DNA from: a bacterium
GTDB taxonomy: Bacteria > Bacillota > Sulfobacillia > UBA995
Direction of reading: 5' to 3'
Assembly (NCBI GenBank): GCA_031082145.1
Contig: JAVHLP010000001.1
Coordinates: forward strand, 427,831 to 491,830
Length of the DNA: 64,000 nt
Part shown: positions 26,338-34,429 of the stretch, piece after piece
Layout: each line of letters starts with the position of its first letter
How positions within the stretch are numbered: the first letter of the stretch is position 1
Translations under genes and position numbers: made by a program
Notes under the pieces: model-generated
What the model was told of the DNA's origin: nothing
The model's database searches: none
What the model saw: only the letters and a program-made list of their open reading frames with translations

Positions 26338-27971
26338 GGCCGTTCCCCCTCTCCGGCGGTCTCCCCGAGGTAGCGTTCGGCCAGTTCCACGACGCCCTCG
26401 TCCAGGCCCAGCAGCCTGGCCACCACCAGCGCGTCACGAGGGGCTTCCTTCCCCGGCGCGACCCTCTCCAGCCGGTAATCCATGTGCTCGTACAACCAGT
26501 CGACCCCCTCGGCCCCATCCTCACCGGCCAGGACATCACCCCGGAGCCCGCGGGTCTGCCAGTGGGCCGTCCCGACCAGTTCGGCCAGGCCGGAGTGGTG
26601 GGTAGCCAGCAGGCACACGCTTGGGCCCCGCGCCAACCGCCCGAGAATCGCGGCGCAAAGAGCCCTCCCTTCCCGGGGGTTAGTGCCCCGGGCGAACTCG
26701 TCCAGGAGCAGCAGTCCCGCCTCGTCGAGACGGCCGAGGGGCTCTCGCACCCGGGTGACCTCGGCCGCGAAAGCGCTCAACCCCGGCCGGTTCTCCTCCT
26801 CCTGGCCGCCGTAGAAGATGAAAGCCACCGGGGACCACGCCATATGGCCGGCGGGGACCGGCAGGCCCAGTTGCGCCATGGCCACGGCCAGCCCCAACGT
26901 GCGCAAGGCAACCGTCTTGCCCCCCATGTTGGGACCGGTCAGCACCGCCGCCCCCGGCCGGAGTTCGAGGCTCACCGGGGTGAACCGCCGGCCCGATCGT
27001 CCGAGGTCTTGCTCCACCCCGGGGTGACGGGCCTCCCTGAGGACCACCCCCGAGCCGGGGGGGAGGATCACCGGCCGCACCGCTGCCGTCTCCCGCGCCA
27101 GGCGGGCGCGGGCCAGTAGAAAATCCAGCCGGCCCAGGGCAGCCATGTTGTGGCTGAGAGCCGGGGCCCACCGGGCAACGGCCCTCGATAGCTTTCCACG
27201 GACCCGGGCTTCCTCCCGCCGCTCCTGCTCCTTGAGGTGTGCCAGGATGGCTTCCGCTTCCCTCGCCCGGGCCCCTGGCCGCAAGCGGAAGTACAGGAAG
27301 CCGCCGGCTTCCCTCACCGGAAGGAGATCGGATTCCTCGCGGGCCAGGAGCACTCGCCGGTCCCCCGCCGGCAACACAACTTCCCCGCCCGGCCCCGGCT
27401 TCACCCCCAGCCGTCCGGCAACGGCGAAGGCTTGCTCCCTCCGCCCCTCCTCCAGGCTCCGCTCCGCGGCCCGCTTCCTCCGGCGCAGCCGGGCCAGGGA
27501 AGTTGAGAACTGGTCGCCGACGTGAAACCCGGGCGATCCCGTCCCTTGCGGGTCCAACGCGCGGAGCACCCCATCCACGGCCTCCAGCCGGAGGTCCGGC
27601 GGTAGAGGCCAGGACAGGCGGCCGAGGAGTTCCTCGATCTCCCGGCTGATCAGGGCAAAGCGTTTGAGTTCGTAGAGCTCGACAACTTCCAGGGCCGCCC
27701 CCCGGACGGCCGCGGCCACCGAACCCCGCAGGTCGCGCAGGCGCCCCAAGCGGCCTACCAGCGCCCGCATCACCGGGGGGGAGTCGTCGCCCGCCCGCCG
27801 GGCGGCTTCCACCCGACCCAGTTCTTCTTCCAGCGCGGCCTCCTCGCCGGGCAGATAAGCCCGGGCACGGCCTTTCTCCTCCCGGCCGAAGGGGCTGGCG
27901 GGCTCGATCATGGCCCAGATCTTGTCCAGCCCCAGACCGGCAGCGGTTGAGGCCAGCAACAACTCCTTCAT
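26334..27971 (-). CDS. kamC: MutS-like ATPase, lysine 5,6-aminomutase reactivase subunit
   Basis: 545 residues with the MutS-type ATPase core: Walker A GPNMGGKT at 346-353, Walker B LLLLDEFARGTNP, and FYGGQEEENRPGLSAFAAEV between. The DNA mismatch-recognition domains of MutS are absent. In lysine and ornithine fermentation clusters this protein pairs with KamB to reactivate the aminomutase after cofactor damage. ATG at 27971 overlaps the kamB stop (ATGA); frames further upstream are shadows. Confidence 0.9.
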   Translation of the reverse strand: MKELLLASTAAGLGLDKIWAMIEPASPFGREEKGRARAYLPGEEAALEEELGRVEAARRAGDDSPPVMRALVGRLGRLRDLRGSVAAAVRGAALEVVELYELKRFALISREIEELLGRLSWPLPPDLRLEAVDGVLRALDPQGTGSPGFHVGDQFSTSLARLRRRKRAAERSLEEGRREQAFAVAGRLGVKPGPGGEVVLPAGDRRVLLAREESDLLPVREAGGFLYFRLRPGARAREAEAILAHLKEQERREEARVRGKLSRAVARWAPALSHNMAALGRLDFLLARARLARETAAVRPVILPPGSGVVLREARHPGVEQDLGRSGRRFTPVSLELRPGAAVLTGPNMGGKTVALRTLGLAVAMAQLGLPVPAGHMAWSPVAFIFYGGQEEENRPGLSAFAAEVTRVREPLGRLDEAGLLLLDEFARGTNPREGRALCAAILGRLARGPSVCLLATHHSGLAELVGTAHWQTRGLRGDVLAGEDGAEGVDWLYEHMDYRLERVAPGKEAPRDALVVARLLGLDEGVVELAERYLGETAGEGERP

Positions 27972-29005
27972 GGGCTGAGGTTCAACGCCCGGCCAAGCAC
28001 CAGGTCGAACGCCGGCAGGGGCTGCGCCACCCGGGCCACCTCCCTGACGAGTTCTTCCGGGTCCAGGGTGAGCCCGTCTGGTCCCACCGGGTTCAGGGTG
28101 ACCGCGACGACCCGGATAGGGTGCAGCACGGCCACTTTTCCCCCCGCCCGGCCGAAGCGGGCCCAAGCCCGGCTACCTACGAAGACGTGAGTCCCGTCGG
28201 GAACAATCACCTTCAGGCGTCCAGGTCCCCTGCTCATGCCGGCCAGGGCCTCCACCACCCCGTCGACAAGGGCGCCGGCGATCACCAGGGCCTTGACTCC
28301 CTCTTCCACCGCCCCGGCAATGACCCCCCCGCTCCCCAGGGCAGTTCTGAGGTTGAGGCCGAACGGACGGTAGTCCTCGTCCACCGCCGCCACCCTCCAC
28401 TTGTGGATGGCCCGGACCGCGGCCTCCCGCAGCCGCTGGTCCGCCACGCCGGGCAGGCCGAGAAAGGTGAGCAGGAGCCGGGTCCGTTCGGCCACCTCCC
28501 CTACGCCACCCCCAACCGCCGCCCCGGTGGCCACCACCGTCCCCTCGGTCACCAGGGGGGCGGCCGAAGCCACCCGGTCCACCGAACCGTCCACCAGGAC
28601 CAGGGCTGCCCCGTGGGCCCGCAGGCGAGTCACCGCCAACCCCAGACCGGCCGCCGTCGGCGGCCCCGCCAGGCCCAACCTCCCCGGCTCCCGTACCCGG
28701 GCTACCACCAGGTGGCCCAGAGGGCCGGCAGCCGGCAGCACTTCCAGGACCTCGACGTGGGCCTCACCCTGACGCAGGGAGGCCTCTGCCGTCGCCACCA
28801 GGCTGCCCCGGGGGGCGTATACCTCCGGCCGGTCGTCCGGCGCCCCTTCCCGGCCCCCCGCGAGCAGCCCCAGCGGCACTCCCTCTTCCTGGGCCCGGAG
28901 CACCAGGTGGTCCACGACCAGGGTCTTACCCACACCCTTGGCGGTGCCCACCACGGCGAGGCTGGCCAGCCGGCTGGCCCTTACCAGACTGAAGAGGTCA
29001 CCCAT
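27968..29005 (-). CDS. kamB: aminomutase reactivase subunit with P-loop
   Basis: 345 residues, beginning MGDLFSLVRASRLASLAVVG and a P-loop GTAKGVGKT at 20-28. Position between kdd and kamC and length match KamB, the partner of the MutS-like KamC in reactivating lysine 5,6-aminomutase. ATG at 29005 lies one base after the kdd stop. Confidence 0.88.
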   Translation of the reverse strand: MGDLFSLVRASRLASLAVVGTAKGVGKTLVVDHLVLRAQEEGVPLGLLAGGREGAPDDRPEVYAPRGSLVATAEASLRQGEAHVEVLEVLPAAGPLGHLVVARVREPGRLGLAGPPTAAGLGLAVTRLRAHGAALVLVDGSVDRVASAAPLVTEGTVVATGAAVGGGVGEVAERTRLLLTFLGLPGVADQRLREAAVRAIHKWRVAAVDEDYRPFGLNLRTALGSGGVIAGAVEEGVKALVIAGALVDGVVEALAGMSRGPGRLKVIVPDGTHVFVGSRAWARFGRAGGKVAVLHPIRVVAVTLNPVGPDGLTLDPEELVREVARVAQPLPAFDLVLGRALNLSP

Positions 29006-29006
29006 G

Positions 29007-30059
29007 CTATACGAACCAACTCTCGAAGATCTCCTTCAACCGCGAGTTCTCCCGCAGGCAAGCCAGGGCGATTAGGTCGTGGCCGCGGGCATAGCCGTTG
29101 CCGATGATCATGTTGACGTCCCGGCCGATCCCCTCCGCCCCCAGGGCCGCGGCCGTGAAGCTGGTAGCCATGCTGAAGAAGTAGACCGTCCCACCCTCGC
29201 GGGTGCACAAGACCGACGTCATCTCCGTCCCGGGCACGTTCACGCAGTTGATGGTGACGTCGGCCGCCTCGCCCCCGGAAACCGCGTGGAAAGCGGCCAG
29301 GGCCTCCAGCGGGCGGTCGGCGCCGGCAGCGAAGACGGCGTCGCTGATACCCAGGGACGCGGCCCGTTCCACTGAGGCCGGGCTGTGCGCCATGGCGTAG
29401 AGCCTGCCGGTGACGCCGGCCCGCTTCCTTGCCTCGTGCAGGCATAACAGTCCTGATTTGCCGCCGGCGCCGATGACCAGTACGCTGTCCCCCGGCCGGA
29501 CCAGGCGGGCGGTCTGGGCGGGGGCCCCGGCGACGTCCAGTACGGCCAGGGCCAGCGTCTCGGGCAGATCGGTGGGGATGGGAGCGTAGATGCCGGAAGC
29601 GAAGAGCACCGCCCGGCCATCAACCTCGACCTGATCCCGGTCCAGGTTCACCTGCCGGATCCGCTCAAGCTTCAGGGGAGTGAGGGACAGGGAGACCAAC
29701 GTGGCGATCCGGATCCCCGGCTGCAGGCTGCCCGCCGCGGGATGTTCAGGCCCGACCCGCTCCACGGTCCCCAGCAGCATGCCGCCGGACCCGGTGACCG
29801 GGTTGTGGAGCTTGCCTCGCCGGGCCACGATGTCGAGGATGGCGGCTGCCATGTTGTCCTCAACGCTCCCGCCCTTCTCCTCGGCCGCCTTCTCGAGCTG
29901 GGTGAAGCTGGCGGCGTCGACGTTCAGGGTGTCCACCCGGATGAGCAGCTCGTTGGGGGCGATGTCGGGGCAGTTGTCGATCCGCCAGGCCGGCTGGGGC
30001 AGCGACCCCGCCGGTTCAAGGCTGCGGTGACTGCCATAGGGGCAAGGTCTTCTGGTCAC
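29007..30059 (-). CDS. kdd: L-erythro-3,5-diaminohexanoate dehydrogenase
   Basis: 350 residues of the zinc-less medium-chain dehydrogenase type, with the family stretches NELLIRVDTLNVDAASFTQL and GKLHNPVTGSGGMLLGTVE and a Rossmann motif VLVIGAGGKSG. It oxidises 3,5-diaminohexanoate to 5-amino-3-oxohexanoate with NAD and loss of ammonia. GTG at 30059 lies six bases after GAGGAGG. It is the first gene of the operon, about 50 bases from the expected start site of a sigma-54 promoter. Confidence 0.94.
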   Translation of the reverse strand: MTRRPCPYGSHRSLEPAGSLPQPAWRIDNCPDIAPNELLIRVDTLNVDAASFTQLEKAAEEKGGSVEDNMAAAILDIVARRGKLHNPVTGSGGMLLGTVERVGPEHPAAGSLQPGIRIATLVSLSLTPLKLERIRQVNLDRDQVEVDGRAVLFASGIYAPIPTDLPETLALAVLDVAGAPAQTARLVRPGDSVLVIGAGGKSGLLCLHEARKRAGVTGRLYAMAHSPASVERAASLGISDAVFAAGADRPLEALAAFHAVSGGEAADVTINCVNVPGTEMTSVLCTREGGTVYFFSMATSFTAAALGAEGIGRDVNMIIGNGYARGHDLIALACLRENSRLKEIFESWFV

Positions 30060-30121
30060 GTTCAACCTCCTCGGTCCCGGGGACCGGGAAAATGGTCTCT
30101 CTGCTCCCTGTAGGTTGTCCC

Positions 30122-30139
30122 ATGCAAGAACGGTGCCCC
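30122..30139 (-). promoter_or_regulatory. sigma-54 (-24/-12) promoter of the lysine fermentation operon
   Basis: On the minus strand GGGGCACCGTTCTTGCATG gives the -24 GG (30137-30136) and -12 GC (30125-30124) ten bases apart, within GGCAC-N5-TTGCA. This matches the sigma-54 consensus TGGCAC-N5-TTGC at nearly all conserved positions. Transcription would begin near 30112, about 53 bases before kdd. Such promoters need an enhancer-binding activator; none is in the window. Confidence 0.7.
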
Positions 30140-30303
30140 GCAGCGGAACCAGCAAGGCGAGGAGTCCGGCGAGAGCAGTGCCGGGAATTGGGCAGGGGAG
30201 GCCGGCGGTACCCGGGTGCTGCCGGTACCTGAGCGTGAAGACGGCCGACGGTGTATGCCGCTTGCGGAACGTCAGGGGCAAGGCCGGTTCTCGGCCGCCC
30301 CCG

Positions 30304-30603
30304 TCACGGCTGCCTCTCAGGCTCTCCTTCCCTCAACCTCTCCCACAGCGCCCGGATGATGACCATGGAAGCGGTGTCGGGGTGCATTCCGGCCCCTCCG
30401 CACGAGTTCAGCAGCTCGATGTTGCCCTGCCACAGGCCGAAGCTGTTCCGGACGAACATCCCCAGGCCGAAGTGGAACAGATCCAGATCCCATTCATCAC
30501 TGACATCCCGAACAGCCTGCTTACCCTGATCGGACAGGAGGGTCAGGAGGCGCTCGACGGCGGCGTGAACTGTCCTCGGCCATTGCCCTTCCTGGCTATC
30601 CAT
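30304..30603 (-). CDS. DUF6794-like small protein
   Basis: 99 residues: TVHAAVERLLTLLSDQGKQA, then DLDLFHFGLGMFVRNSFGLW. The pattern HFGLGxxVRNxFGLW is characteristic of a small domain family (DUF6794) of unknown function found alone in many bacteria. No strong ribosome site precedes ATG 30603. It lies upstream of kdd on the same strand but is separated from it by 240 bases containing the sigma-54 promoter. Confidence 0.72.
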   Translation of the reverse strand: MDSQEGQWPRTVHAAVERLLTLLSDQGKQAVRDVSDEWDLDLFHFGLGMFVRNSFGLWQGNIELLNSCGGAGMHPDTASMVIIRALWERLREGEPERQP

Positions 30604-30787
30604 GGCAGGTTGCCAGCCCTTTCGCCACCGACCTGCATCTGCTGCGCGTGGACCTTGGCGTCGCCCGATGATCGCGGCCAGCAGTCCTGGTGGAGTCCCG
30701 CTGAACCCGGGGTTCTCCCGCGTATCGTCTGAGAACGCGATTCGCCAAATTCCGCCATCTTCCCTCCCCCCGGTGAGATGAGGAAGC

Positions 30788-30952
30788 TCAGAGCGATCCG
30801 GCTAGGGTCTCCAGGATCAGCGGGGAGTGGAGCAGCAGCAGGGCGGCGAGGAGGCGCGTCGTGCTGGTGCGGCCGTGGCTTGTGGTAACGAGACCCTGGA
30901 GCCGGGCCCGCTGTTCGTAATGGACTGGCCCCAGGGGACCGAGCCCCGGCAC
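30788..30952 (-). CDS. 54-aa small protein, unknown
   Basis: GTG at 30952 has a very good ribosome site (AGGAGGGGGAGC). The product has a basic N-terminal half (VHYEQRARLQGLVTTSHGR) and a hydrophobic C-terminal half (LLAALLLLHSPLILETLAGS). It follows another small ORF and the TIGR01440 gene on the same strand. No family recognised; it could be a real micro-protein or chance. Confidence 0.4.
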   Translation of the reverse strand: MPGLGPLGPVHYEQRARLQGLVTTSHGRTSTTRLLAALLLLHSPLILETLAGSL

Positions 30953-30975
30953 GCTCCCCCTCCTCTCGTCCACCG

Positions 30976-31122
30976 CTAACCGAGGTGCCGCCTGACCATC
31001 ACCATCTGGCCGCAGTGATCGGGCGTGGGAAAGGCGATCAGGGCCAGCAACCAGCGCAGGGTGAGATCCGGGTCCAGTGAGCCGCCCCTGACCGATGCCA
31101 GGGCCGACCTGAGCGCGGTCAC
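30976..31122 (-). CDS. 48-aa small ORF coupled to TIGR01440 gene
   Basis: GTG at 31122 overlaps the stop of the upstream TIGR01440 gene (GTGA) and opens a 48-codon frame (SLDPDLTLRWLLALIAFPTP, then DHCGQMVMVRRHLG). The overlap type is the one used by genuine gene pairs in this window, which argues for translation. No homologue recognised. Confidence 0.4.
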   Translation of the reverse strand: MTALRSALASVRGGSLDPDLTLRWLLALIAFPTPDHCGQMVMVRRHLG

Positions 31123-31679
31123 TTGCCCGGGTCCGGCTCGTAGTGGGCCCGCTCGCCACCGACGAGCTTGGGGCGGGTACGGGCCATGGTCAAGTGGGCG
31201 GCGCCGATGGCCTTGAGCTGGGGGCGCACCGGCACCGCCACCCGCTTCAGGTGCATACCAATGAGGGTGTCGCCGATGTCCAGGCCGGCGTGGGCGGCGA
31301 CGCTCTCCACCACGACCGGGTCCGCCAGGCGCTCCATGGCCACCACCGACAGGGCGCCGCCGGCCTTCAGGTGGGGAACCACGCCCACTATCTCCAGGCC
31401 GTACTTCTCGGCGCAGGCCCGTTCGGTGACCAGGGCCCGGTTCAGGTGCTCGCAGCACTGCACCGCCAGGTATAGCCGGTTAGCTTGGACTTCCGGTTCC
31501 AGTGCCCGGTACACGGCTTCGGCCACCTCGCGGTTGGAGGCGGTACCGATCTTGTGTCCCAGCACCTCGGAGGTGCTGCAACCCACGATCAGGATCTGGC
31601 CCGGCCGGAGTCCGGCGACTCCGGTAAGCTGGCGAACGGCGGCTTGGACTTGACTGGTCAGTTGCTCGAGATCGACCAT
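31119..31679 (-). CDS. TIGR01440 family protein (YwlG-like)
   Basis: 186 residues with the family features ILIVGCSTSEVLGHKIGTAS, LAVQCCEHLNRALV and DPVVVESVAAHAGLDIGDTLIGMH. The family (DUF436) is widespread in Bacillota; its function is not established. It is the last clear gene of the minus-strand unit that includes the ATP-NAD-kinase-like gene and the GcvP-like pair. Confidence 0.9.
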   Translation of the reverse strand: MVDLEQLTSQVQAAVRQLTGVAGLRPGQILIVGCSTSEVLGHKIGTASNREVAEAVYRALEPEVQANRLYLAVQCCEHLNRALVTERACAEKYGLEIVGVVPHLKAGGALSVVAMERLADPVVVESVAAHAGLDIGDTLIGMHLKRVAVPVRPQLKAIGAAHLTMARTRPKLVGGERAHYEPDPGK

Positions 31680-31701
31680 GGGATCTTGGGCGCTCCTTTT
31701 C

Positions 31702-32835
31702 TCAGGTATACGACGCTACCTTGCACGCTACCTCCTGCCGGTATCCCGTGATGACCCTGACGTAGCCGCTCAGGTCGCCGTTCAGGTCGCTGGCCCCGGT
31801 ATCCACCAGCAGGGGGTTGCCTCCCAGGGCCACCAGCTTGCCCATGGTGGCGACCACGATGATGCTGTCCACGCCCGCCTTCCGGATCACCCGCGGGCTG
31901 ATCTGCTGGTTTCCCCGGCCGAAGATGAACCCCTGGCCGCCGATAGGGGTGACGACAATCCTGGCCGGCCCGCTCTCCAGGAGCGAGAGTAACACGCTCT
32001 CGGTAGTATCGCCGGCAACCAGGCGGCCGCCCTGGGCTACGTCGACCCCCAGGAGGGTCTTGGGCAGCCCCAGGCGCTCCAGGATGGCCCGGGTGGTCGT
32101 GCCCGGCCCCACCACGTACAGGCGACCGTCCTCCATCCGGTCGATGACCTCCGAGGCGATCCCGTCCAGGGCCGACTCCTCCCCGCCACGGCTCCCGGCC
32201 TTGAGTGACTGGACCATCCCCGCCTCGTGAGGCACCTTGAGGTAGCCATAAAGCCGGGCCGAGACCCGGCCGGCCCGGAAGGCCTCCTCGTCGATATCCA
32301 TGACCTCCGCTTCCCGTACCCGGGTCACCTTGCCCTCCAGGAAGAGAGCGGCCAGGTCGCCTGCGCTCCGGGGGGTGGTGGCGCATACCGCCGAGTGGAT
32401 CTTCACCCCGGCGGGAACGCCCACCGCCACCAGGCCGGCCCCCACGGCAGTGCAGATGTCGCGGGCGGTGCCGTCACCCCCGGCGAACAGGAGCAGATCC
32501 ACTCCCCGGTCCATCAGGTCGCCGGCCGCCCGCCGCGTGTCCTCGCCGGTGGTGCGGCCGGGCTCAATCAAACCGATCACGGTGGGTACAAAACCCGCCC
32601 GGCGGGCCTCGTTCTCACCCATGTCGTGGGGATAGGTGACCAGGTTGAAGGTGTCCTTCAGGCGCAGCAGCCGGCCCAGGGCCTCAACCGCCCGCCCGGG
32701 AGCCTCGGGGACGGCCCCCAGTTCCCGAGCCTGCTCCAGGATGGCGGGGCCATCGGTCCCCTTGAGGCCGACCCTTCCCCCCATTCCGGCCACCGGGTTC
32801 ACGATCAGGCCCAGCTTCTTCAACTGGCCGCCCAC
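31702..32835 (-). CDS. ATP-NAD kinase family protein
   Basis: 377 residues of the COG3199 group: LGLIVNPVAGMGGRVGLKGT at the N-terminus and the nucleotide motif LLLFAGGDGTARDI. This branch is distinct from the housekeeping NAD kinase and its substrate is uncertain. The GTG start at 32835 has only a weak ribosome site (AAAGGAACG). It sits 43 bases after the GcvPB-like gene. Confidence 0.87.
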   Translation of the reverse strand: MGGQLKKLGLIVNPVAGMGGRVGLKGTDGPAILEQARELGAVPEAPGRAVEALGRLLRLKDTFNLVTYPHDMGENEARRAGFVPTVIGLIEPGRTTGEDTRRAAGDLMDRGVDLLLFAGGDGTARDICTAVGAGLVAVGVPAGVKIHSAVCATTPRSAGDLAALFLEGKVTRVREAEVMDIDEEAFRAGRVSARLYGYLKVPHEAGMVQSLKAGSRGGEESALDGIASEVIDRMEDGRLYVVGPGTTTRAILERLGLPKTLLGVDVAQGGRLVAGDTTESVLLSLLESGPARIVVTPIGGQGFIFGRGNQQISPRVIRKAGVDSIIVVATMGKLVALGGNPLLVDTGASDLNGDLSGYVRVITGYRQEVACKVASYT

Positions 32836-32878
32836 CGTTCCTTTCCCGGGAGGGCCACCGGTGAGACGGCCCCCCGCT

Positions 32879-34429
32879 CTACCGCTTCTTTCTCTTCTTG
32901 AGGTAGGCCCGCCAGGTCATCGCCCAGCGCTCGGGATCGTCGAGGGCACTCTCGTCAATCCGGCTTATGGTGCTGCGGTGGGGAGCCGTCAGCACAATCT
33001 CCGGGTTGGTGTAGGCTTCCTCGGCGATGTGCCGGAGAACCTCAACGTACTCATCGATGTCGTCCTTGGAGTAGGACTCGCACGGTTCCAGGGTGAAGGG
33101 CTCGGGGACCACGAAGGGATGATGGCTCTCGAAGTAGCTTTGCAGGCCGAAGTCCACCATGCGGCGCCGCACGTCGTGCGTGCCCACCCCCGTCGCCTGC
33201 CGGAGTGGTTCCCAGCTGTAGCGGATCTGATCCAGCCGGTGGCTGGCCCGGGGATAGGGGATGGCCACGCCCGGGATCGCCGCCATCTTCCTGGCCATGT
33301 AGTTGTTGTTGAGCACCGAGATATCGGTCGCCATCCGCAGGCCCTCCGGCCCCATGCTCATGGACCAGGCGTAGGAGCGCAGGACCACCGGGATATTGCC
33401 CAGGAAACCCCGGACCCGGCCTATACTGTCCGGCCGGTCATAGGCCAGGCGGTACCGCTTGCCGTCGTATTCCACCACCGGAACGGGAAGGAACCGCGCC
33501 AGTTCGGCGGTGACGCCCACCGCGCCGGAGGCCGGTCCCGCGCAACCGTGGGGGGACGAGAAGGTCTTATGGAGATTGAAGTGGCACATGTCGAAGCCTG
33601 CCTCGCGGGCCCGGGCCACCCCCAGGATGCCATTGGCGTTGGCCTGGTCGTAAGAGCAGAGCCCGCCGGCGTCGTGGACTCGGTCCACGTACTCCCGGAT
33701 GCGCGGGTTGAAGATGCCGGTGTCCTCGGGGTTGGTGATCATCATGCCCGCGGTCCGTTCCGACACCACCGCCTTCAGGGCTTCGAGGTCGGGGTAGCCG
33801 TTCTCGTCGGGCATCAGGGTGATCACCTTGAAGCCGGCCGTAGCCGGGCAGGCGGCATCGGCAGGGTGTGAGAAGATGGTGGTGATGATCTCGTTTCGTT
33901 GCTTGTCACCGCGTGATTCATGGTGGGCCCGGATCAAGCAGGCATTGGTGTAGATGCCCTGGGCGCCGCCGCCGGGCTGGAAGGTGAAGCGGTCCAGGCC
34001 CGAGATCTCCTTGAGGATCCGCTCGAAGCGGTACATGATCTCCAGGATGCCCTGCACCGTGTCGTCGTCCTGGTAGGGGTGCAGTTCGGTCATCTCGGGC
34101 AGGGCGGCCATCTGCTCGTTAACCTTCGGACTGTACTTCATGGTGCAGGTGCCCTGGCTGATATCCAGGTTCAGGTCGGTCCCCAGGCACATCTGTGACA
34201 GCCTGAGGTAATGGCGAAGCACGTGGGGCTGGGCCAATTCGGGCAGCCGGGGCACGTCCTTCCGCCGCACCTCGGCCGGGATGGAAGCCAGGACGTCGCC
34301 GGCCACCCGCTCGATCTCCTCGCCGGCCTCCGGGACCAGCACGCCCCGCTCCCCGGGACTGCCCAGTTCCAGGATGATTGGCTCCTGCCAGGCGACCGCC
34401 TGGTAGCGTTCCTTCAGGCGCCTCTTCAT
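32879..34429 (-). CDS. divergent GcvPB-like PLP protein (glycine decarboxylase subunit 2 paralogue)
   Basis: 516 residues aligned along their length with GcvPB: QGTCTMKYSPKVNE, FQPGGGAQGIYTNACLIRAH, and the PLP lysine K288 in NLHKTFSSPHG. However, the glycine-rich loop that normally reads GGGGPG is GCAGPA (295-300), and the usual MHEFVLS segment is replaced by an unrelated one (SHRLDQIRYSWEPLRQATG). It is therefore a paralogue, possibly acting on another amino acid. ATG start overlaps the GcvPA-like gene (ATGA). No gcvT, gcvH or lpd is near. Confidence 0.82.
   Translation of the reverse strand: MKRRLKERYQAVAWQEPIILELGSPGERGVLVPEAGEEIERVAGDVLASIPAEVRRKDVPRLPELAQPHVLRHYLRLSQMCLGTDLNLDISQGTCTMKYSPKVNEQMAALPEMTELHPYQDDDTVQGILEIMYRFERILKEISGLDRFTFQPGGGAQGIYTNACLIRAHHESRGDKQRNEIITTIFSHPADAACPATAGFKVITLMPDENGYPDLEALKAVVSERTAGMMITNPEDTGIFNPRIREYVDRVHDAGGLCSYDQANANGILGVARAREAGFDMCHFNLHKTFSSPHGCAGPASGAVGVTAELARFLPVPVVEYDGKRYRLAYDRPDSIGRVRGFLGNIPVVLRSYAWSMSMGPEGLRMATDISVLNNNYMARKMAAIPGVAIPYPRASHRLDQIRYSWEPLRQATGVGTHDVRRRMVDFGLQSYFESHHPFVVPEPFTLEPCESYSKDDIDEYVEVLRHIAEEAYTNPEIVLTAPHRSTISRIDESALDDPERWAMTWRAYLKKRKKR

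Noticed and set aside
27972..28166. N-terminal extension of the kamC frame
   Set aside because: The extra 65 codons overlap kamB and are Gly/Pro/Arg-rich; the ATGA overlap at 27971 marks the real start.
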